Source: Gloeophyllum trabeum ATCC 11539 (taxonomy: Eukaryota > Basidiomycota > Agaricomycetes > Gloeophyllales > Gloeophyllaceae). Taken from it: a stretch of DNA of 64,000 bases. A program made the translations under genes and the position numbers. This document shows, piece after piece, positions 58,303-64,000 of the stretch. The notes under the pieces are model-generated. The model did not search any database, had not been told where the DNA came from, and was given only the letters and a program-made list of their open reading frames with translations. The stretch lies in assembly GCF_000344685.1 (NCBI RefSeq), contig NW_006920418.1, positions 1,109,714 through 1,173,713 on the forward strand. Reading direction: 5' to 3'. Numbering within the stretch: position 1 is the first letter of the stretch; each line of letters begins with the position of its first letter.

Positions 58303-59907
58303 TTATGACCTCTCTTGGGCTATGCTTACTACCTGCAATCCGAGGGAGCACACGACAGCGATGAGAGGCGATACGAGATACTGCATGTAGAGTTAACTCA
58401 TGAGAAGGTATGTGATAAGACGGCTACCCACCGATATCGTCAACATCCCAGCGACAGGGCCCTGGTCGATGTTCATCAACTCCGCCAAGTTCATCAACAA
58501 CATTGCAGACGGGCCAGAGGGCACCAAGATGAGCAGGAACCTGGAGGAATCACATCAATGCGAGAGGTGGGCCATGGCGGGGAAGGCTACTTACCACACA
58601 AGCGGATCATTGGTGTACCAACTCCGGCCAGCAGTGAAGTACACAAAGGCCAGGGACACGGCTGGCATGAAGCCGTATCGGATAAGTAGGACCCATAAGG
58701 TCGACTTCACACCCGGGTTCGCGGACTTTACTGTGGCTAGCTGGGCACCCAAGACAAACATTTGCAGGGTGACACTGCAGACTCGTCAGTGGACATGAAT
58801 TGCTGCAAATTTATCCAGTGACGTACAAGAGCTGTCCAAGGTTGCTGACCGCTTCAGTGAGGGTGTTATAGAATATGCCATCTTTCGACAGGAAAGCTTC
58901 GTGCAAGGGCGGCGTTATCTGCAAATCGCATCACCACCGATGTCCACTTCAGGTCACTGTGCTTGACATACCCCAATGATCAAGGCGACAATACCACCAA
59001 TCAGAGGAGGATTGAAAACTGCGAGGACTTTATTCAGGGGTTTCGAGACAGCGTCTACCGCCTTCCTCATCCTCGGCGGCAGTCGTGAATACAACTCCAT
59101 ATTCGGGACATCTTCCAAGCGGTGCAAAGGTCCTGTATAGTCGTCTGCGTCCTGGTCGTCGCCGTCGTAGTCATGCAGCAGCCCGACATGTTCTCTGTCC
59201 TGGACGGTCGGATAGCCGTGAGGTTGTCTCCCAGGTCTCAGGCCCTCTGGATCATCGTCACCGCCGTCCTTCTTAGCTCTGGCCTTGTCTATACGGAAGA
59301 CCATGGGTCCGAGGCCGAAGGTGACCATCTGCTGACTGGGCGGCTGTCAGGCGGTATGGAGGCTGTCACCGCGGAGCGCGACTCACATGATAGAGTTCAG
59401 GAGGACGATACTCTTTGCCCGATCCAGGGTGGTGCTGACAGATTCGCCCTCTTTCTTGAGGGAGTCCAGGACGCCGGTGTTCTCCAAACTGTGCAGAAGC
59501 AGGAGAGGGAGAGCATTTGCGTTCGCCCTGCCGGAAGCCACGATGGTCCATGCGGGGAGATTTAGGGCAGCCTGTGATCATGTTTAGCCTTGTGTATACA
59601 GAGACAGCCGGTGTGTACATACCATGCCTGCCCAGCCGACTAAATGCGCGATCAGAGAGCTGAACGCGCCCCATACCGGCATGATCCACAGCTTAGAGAT
59701 CTCCTTCACGGTCAACTGCGGTCCCATCTGGACGACGATGAGACATGGCAGGAAGAGTAACGACGAGACATTGGATATCTTCTTCACTGTCGGCCGGTCC
59801 AACAAGCCATAATAGCTCGTCAAATACCCCGCAAACGCGGTGAGCAGGACGGATATCGATCCTTCGAGGGCGCCCACGAGGGTCGCGGTGAGACTGCTGC
59901 CAGACAT
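58303..59907 (-). CDS. Auxin-efflux-carrier (AEC) family membrane transporter
   Basis: A 10-TM carrier of the PIN-like/AEC family, probably in the ER or plasma membrane; the fungal substrate is unknown. The start at 59907 gives MSGSSLTATLVGALEGSISV, then VLLTAFAGYLTSYYGLL and SSLLFLPCLIVVQMGPQLTV. The second part gives LNLPAWTIVASGRANANALP. A long hydrophilic central loop (ARAKKDGGDDDPEGLRPGRQ) separates the halves. The C-terminal half includes FNPPLIGGIVALIIGV, GIFYNTLTEAVSNLGQL, LLIRYGFMPAVSLAFVYFTA, the family motif LILVPSGPSAMLLMNLAELM and MLTISYLVSPLIAVVCSLGL, ending with the TAA at 58303-58305. An in-frame ATG 38 codons upstream of 59907 adds an improbable Arg-rich extension. Plus-strand frames at 58315-58798 are antisense shadows of this gene. 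Confidence 0.88.
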
Positions 59908-60072
59908 GACGCGGACGACGGAGAGTCGGGGGGTCGTTCGCTGCGCGTTGCGACCATGGCTCGCAGGCTTTTGTAGACGATGGTTGGGGCCGCTGCCAGA
60001 CGTATTTACGGATCTCTTCACAGTATTGACGTCACCTGCTTCTCCTGGACCGCCGGGAAAGTAGCTTGACCC

Positions 60073-60080
60073 TTTTTATA
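60073..60080 (-). promoter_or_regulatory. TATA-like element of the AEC transporter gene
   Basis: TATAAAAA on the minus strand, about 166 bp upstream of the chosen ATG. Distance is longer than for the hydrophobins. Confidence 0.4.
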
Positions 60081-60179
60081 GTCCTCCCAGGCACGTCCCG
60101 GCGGATACGATCGTGGACATATTATTAATTATTATTACATATTGCTATCGCCTGCCACGGTCATGATCAATCTGTTATA

Positions 60180-60613
60180 CAGTCGACTCTGTCTTAACCC
60201 ATACCTGTCATAACCCATAACCTGTAATAACCCATAGGTTTTTGGCTTCCACCGACATGGTAGATAGTAAAAACCCATAAGTCTGCCGTATCCCATAACC
60301 CATAGCTTTTTGAAGGGTCATAACCCATAAAACAACCTATATTAGGAAGGTACAGGTCTCCTTCTCACGAGAATCTGGACCATCTGGACCCCTAATTTTT
60401 GGTTCTCGTGGTATTTCAGAAGATAACCCATACCAGACTCAAGATTCCGTATCTAAACGGTGTCATAAACGACGTCCGGCCTATACCGGATAGGCTGTCT
60501 GTCACGCGTACTGGGTAGTCACATAGTGTCACACGTTCTGGTAACCCATAGTCTGCAGAAACCCATAACTTTTGGGTTCCACGACCCGTTATGGGTTAAG
60601 ACAGAGTCGACTG
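60180..60613. mobile_element. Non-autonomous pogo/Tc1-like element (MITE) with TA target duplication
   Basis: A 434-bp element bounded by perfect 23-bp terminal inverted repeats (60180-60202 and 60591-60613) that begin CAGTCGACTCTG. TA dinucleotides flank it at 60178-60179 and 60614-60615, the target-site signature of Tc1/mariner/pogo transposons, whose ends often start CAGT(A/C)GACTC. The interior has no coding capacity and is built from many copies of the 9-mer taacccata or close variants, at 60194, 60211, 60228, 60272, 60321, 60423 and 60542, among others. It lies between the AEC transporter promoter and the 3' end of the LYR gene. Confidence 0.85.
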
Positions 60614-60685
60614 TAATCGCTATACGAAAAGGCTTGAATAAAGGCCAATAAAACCTCCCACGTCTCCTAGGTGTCTCCCAGAGGA

Positions 60686-61159
60686 CTATGATTTCCCTTC
60701 AGTCCCCTCGTCGAGACTGGTAGGATAGTACATCCTCTTCAGATGTCGGTATTTGCGCAGAGAATACAAAGCTAGGGTCTCTACCTCACGATTGAATTAA
60801 TCGTAATCGATACCGCGGTCGCAGCGGCCCCAAGGAGTGCACCCACCATTCTTGATATACTCGCCGAACTTGATCGCCTTCTCGATATCTTCTGGGTCCG
60901 TCAGGTCTCTGTTCTCTGTTCGAGGCACACGAGTCAGTTCCCAGTGTCAACTCTGAGCCTTCTCGTTCACTATACATACTCTCGAACATACGCCGCATCC
61001 GTCCATTGAAGTCGTACCTTCGGATGATAAGCGCGCGTCAGTCCCGGACCCTTCCTTCATTCTACGGATTACCTACGATGGATCCGGGTAGTCTCGACCG
61101 AGGCGATTAAGCTCCTTGTAGAGAGCAATAACTCGTTGACGGGTTACATTCGGGCTCAT
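60686..61159 (-). CDS. Small LYR-family mitochondrial protein, LYRM5/ETFRF1-like
   Basis: Four tiny exons, 61077-61159, 60980-61017, 60847-60915 and 60686-60780, give 94 residues. The N-terminus reads MSPNVTRQRVIALYKELNRL, with LYK in place of the canonical LYR tripeptide. Next come YDFNGRMRRMFEKNRDLTDP, EDIEKAIKFGEYIKNET and LALYSLRKYRHLKRMYYP. The order, length and Phe of the GRDYP/F-element region match LYRM5 (regulator of the electron-transfer flavoprotein) in animals and its fungal homologues. LYR proteins bind mitochondrial acyl carrier protein and assist respiratory complex or Fe-S assembly. No single frame covers more than about 30 codons of it, so simple ORF calling misses it. Confidence 0.85.
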
Positions 61160-61345
61160 CAGTGTAGCCTTGGTCAAGGAGCACAGAGGCTTTCACTTGA
61201 AGTCGACATCTGACCGTAACTTGCTTATGTCATAACGCGTCACGCAGTCATACAGAAGGCACAATATATGGTACAGGTTGGGTATAGAACATGGAATGGA
61301 TGCAGCACCCCGAGTTCATCCTCACGTATACTATGTAGCACTGTG

Positions 61346-64000
61346 TTAGGCCTTTAGTGCGGTCCTGATAAGATCTGCCGCCTTCTCAGCAACAGCGATG
61401 ACCGGGGCCGCCTGCCAATTTATCGTAAGCCAAGTCTAGCAGCAATCTGAACGTGTCAACACCCACCGTGTGCCCAGCGATGATATTCGGGAATATGGAA
61501 GCATCCACCACCCTCAGGTTCGGTACGCCATGCACCCTCAGCGAAGCGTCCACCACCCCGCCCTGGTCCCGCGGCATCATACGCGCTGTGGAGGTTGGGT
61601 GATACAGCGTCTCAACCCTATCACGAACGATCTTCTGAAGTTGTTCCGCGCTCAGCTCATGCAGGCGGTGGTCCAGCTCTGGATGTGTGCCCGATTGCCT
61701 GAGTACGGATGCGAGGGGGTTTGTCCGGACAAGGCGTCCCAGCAGCTGCAAGGCCCGCACAAGCACGTCAACATCGTGTTGTGTATCGAGATACCTACAA
61801 TCATTTAGCTACAGAGACCTTTGACAGGGACATACGCATACCGGGGGTCGATGACAGGCGGCTTAAAAGGATTCGAAGACCTCAGGGAGATCGACCCCTT
61901 ACTAGTCGGTCTTCGAGCAGACCTATCAGACAGCACGGATTTGCATATAAAGCGGGGTCAAGTACCTTAGAAGAACGGCGTGGAGAGCCACCAATTCACC
62001 GCTTGGTTGAGGAAGCGGAGCATATCCATGCTCTTTGTACGCAACCGGCGTAGCGAATAGTTCGATATCAGGAGCGTCAGGACCAGAGGTGGCATCTTCG
62101 GGAGGTTGTCCGTATTCCACAGGCGGAAAGAGTGCCGCATCCGAGGACCGCACGAAAGCAGCTGACTCTCCCACCTACACTGAAGTTTAGCAGTATATCT
62201 CAGCAGGGAAAAGCGCAATATTCACATTGGTGGTGAGAGGCCCTTTGCGCGTCACAAGATACTGCAGCGTCGCGCCCAGAGTCTTGACAATCTCGTATAC
62301 ACCTTGAGGCTTGCCAACGTAATTGATAGACTCCCCTCGCTTCGCGTGGAAGTTTACGTCCACTACCGGGTGATCAATCAAGTTTTGCCCTACACCGGGC
62401 AGATCTACCAGGACCGGGATCAAGTGCTGGGCCAGCTGCTCTGCGGGGCCAATCCCGGATAACATGAGGATCTGCTCTCTGTTAGTCGAACGTACTGTTA
62501 ATGAACAAAGCTGATCCTGACCTGAGGTGTATGCACAGCACCAGCCCTGACGACGCGAGTCAGATGAAATGGTGCGCTCGAGCAGCGGAATACTCACGAC
62601 AGCACAACTTCTTTACGAGCTCGAGCGACAAACCGAGTACCATGCTCGCTCTGAGCGAATTCGACACCTACGGCTCGCGTGTCCCCATTTACACTCTCAA
62701 GCAACACCTTAGTGGTTGTCGCATGAATGGCCACCTTGAGATTCGGCCGTCTCAACACATGCTCTGTGAGATATGCCGACTCGGTCGATACACGGCTGCC
62801 GGTAGAATCGATGTACGTCACTGTAAGATATACATTGAACGCAGGAGTCTGCGAGGACTAAAGAAGTACTCACTGATCTGCACTCACGTTAGCATCCGTG
62901 AGATGGAAGTTCAGCGATACGATAGGACGCACCTTGGAAGTGCCTAGAGTCCCGCTGGCAGTATTAATGTCCGGGCGGTATGGTATTCCAACTTCTTTGC
63001 ATGCTTCGACGAAGGAGGATGAAAAGCGGGAGAAATTTCCGAAGTAGCCGGCTGAGGGGACACTCAATGATCAGCTCATGTAGGACAACATTGATACACT
63101 AACTCTGTATCGGGCCTGCCGCGCCCCGCAGAGAGCTGTCGACAGATGCGAAAGACTTGCTGGGGCTGAATTTCTCGAACTTTAAGAAGTATCTGCCACC
63201 CTGGTTACCTTGGCCTGGACTGTCATCTTTACAGCGTGACGCACTTTTGGAGATTTTTGTAGGACCAGGATGATGCCTCTTCGCCGCCGAGCCGGGCCCA
63301 TTCATCGTAATCCGAAGGCGCACCGCATTGGAACCTGCCATACCATATAAGAGATTGAGGAATAGAATTTGATCAATGACGAACATCATGGCATTGATGG
63401 ATGAACCTGTTATGGTCAATAACCAGGTGTCTCAATTCCTATTCAGGCACTTACATCCACCCAGCATCTTGCCTATCCACGGACCAAGAGTAAACATTTA
63501 TCAAAGGTAGAGGAGTACTGTAAGTCTAGACCTACCTCTAGGCCAATACCGCGATCTGCCTCCGGCTTCGGATTGTGGTACGGTATGTAAGCCGTAATCG
63601 TGCTTAGTGTGGAACAACCTGCTGTATGCAGCGGGTATCCGAGTGAAAGGGAGATTCACTCCGCTGGCCAGAAGATAAACTTTAACCTCTTGATATACAA
63701 CATGCTGGACCGCAAATACAGTACCTTCCTCCTGCCTCAAGCAGTAGAACGCGGACGGTAGGATCCTCTGAAAGACGGGAGGCCAGGACGCAGCCCGCAG
63801 TACCTAGGGATCCAAGTGGGATGGGGTCTAGGGTGATAGGAAGAAGGCAGCTCACCTCCTCCAACGATAATGACATCGTACTCTGGTGCGTTGTTGACAA
63901 TTGAGGTTCCCTCGCCGGCCTGGCGCGGCAGACCTTTCCCTACAAGTCCCAGGTCGCGTATGAAATAGTCTCTCTTACGCTTAGCCCGTCTAATGAGCAG
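61346..64000 (-). CDS. GMC oxidoreductase (aryl-alcohol oxidase/choline-dehydrogenase-like), 5' end beyond the window
   Basis: An FAD enzyme oxidising alcohols, often producing H2O2. The readable N-terminal part gives [20 protein letters not shown], then the FAD motif [11 protein letters not shown], split by an intron from [14 protein letters not shown] and [10 protein letters not shown]. Further blocks are [20 protein letters not shown], the GMC signature 2 region [27 protein letters not shown], the catalytic-His region [12 protein letters not shown] and the second conserved His in NIIAGHT, joined by an intron to [16 protein letters not shown], ending with the TAA at 61346-61348. About ten introns. 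The basic RRAKRKR segment instead of a signal peptide suggests a membrane-linked or intracellular form, but the true start is off the right edge. Exact substrate unknown. Confidence 0.92.

Noticed and set aside
58315..58798. Plus-strand frames of 124 and 132 codons
   Set aside because: The minus strand here encodes the conserved C-terminal half of the AEC transporter.
60190..60600. Repeated taacccata units considered as a telomere tract or CRISPR-like array
   Set aside because: Units are irregularly spaced, 9 bp rather than the TTAGGG hexamer, both sides are ordinary genes, and TIRs show a transposon. CRISPR is not expected in a fungal nuclear genome.

Overview
The window is nuclear DNA from a filamentous basidiomycete, most probably an Agaricomycete of the wood-decay (polypore-like) type. 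The genes are broken by many introns of about 50-60 bp with GT...AG borders. The protein families fit this lineage: class I hydrophobins, DUF6593, a basidiomycete multi-pass membrane family, GMC oxidoreductase and secreted GH3 glycosidases. There are no bacterial operons, no rRNA, and no tRNA that I can support. One 667-base run of N shows this is a draft assembly.

Layout. 1-2.2 kb: serine carboxypeptidase (minus, 3' end off the window). 4.3-6.8 kb: secreted GH3 beta-glucosidase (plus). 7.2-8.8 kb: AIF-like FAD/NAD(P) oxidoreductase (minus). 9.8-11.0 kb: multi-pass membrane protein (minus). 12.8-14.1 kb: zinc-free MDR-type dehydrogenase (minus). 15.3-19.2 kb: three minus-strand genes of unknown function, one only a terminal exon. 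20.2-21.4 kb: HSL-type esterase (plus). 22.6-25.0 kb: secreted GH3 beta-xylosidase (plus). 25.3-27.4 kb: catalase (minus).

28.0-35.3 kb: a cluster of four class I hydrophobins, two on the minus strand followed by two on the plus strand. All share one gene structure, with exon 2 of 38 nt and exon 3 of 41 nt, and each has a TATA box 70-82 bp upstream. 36.5-37.4 kb: Ser/Pro-rich protein. 38.0-38.6 kb: broken gene. 39.1-41.6 kb: YCK-type casein kinase 1 with a C-terminal Cys-Cys. 42.8 kb: truncated leucine-rich/F-box-like ORF. 44.1-45.7 kb: acetate kinase. 46.3 kb: DUF6593 protein. 48.2-50.6 kb: Git1/Pho84-type MFS transporter. 50.9-51.3 kb: proteasome lid subunit Sem1/Dss1.

51.9-53.7 kb: a sequence gap flanked by two apparently identical 545-bp copies, probably an assembly artefact. 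55.8-57.8 kb: Hst3/4-like sirtuin. 58.3-59.9 kb: auxin-efflux-carrier-type transporter. 60.2-60.6 kb: pogo-like MITE. 60.7-61.2 kb: small LYR-family mitochondrial protein. 61.3-64.0 kb: GMC oxidoreductase (5' end off the window).

How they relate. The two GH3 enzymes and the carboxypeptidase fit extracellular polymer breakdown. Catalase and the GMC oxidoreductase handle and generate H2O2. Hydrophobins coat aerial structures. These are separate transcription units and I see no evidence of a co-regulated metabolic cluster. No clearly new molecular system stands out. The most noteworthy items are the hydrophobin cluster with its GC-AG splice site and duplicated promoter, the MITE built from a repeated 9-mer, and two other foldback elements.
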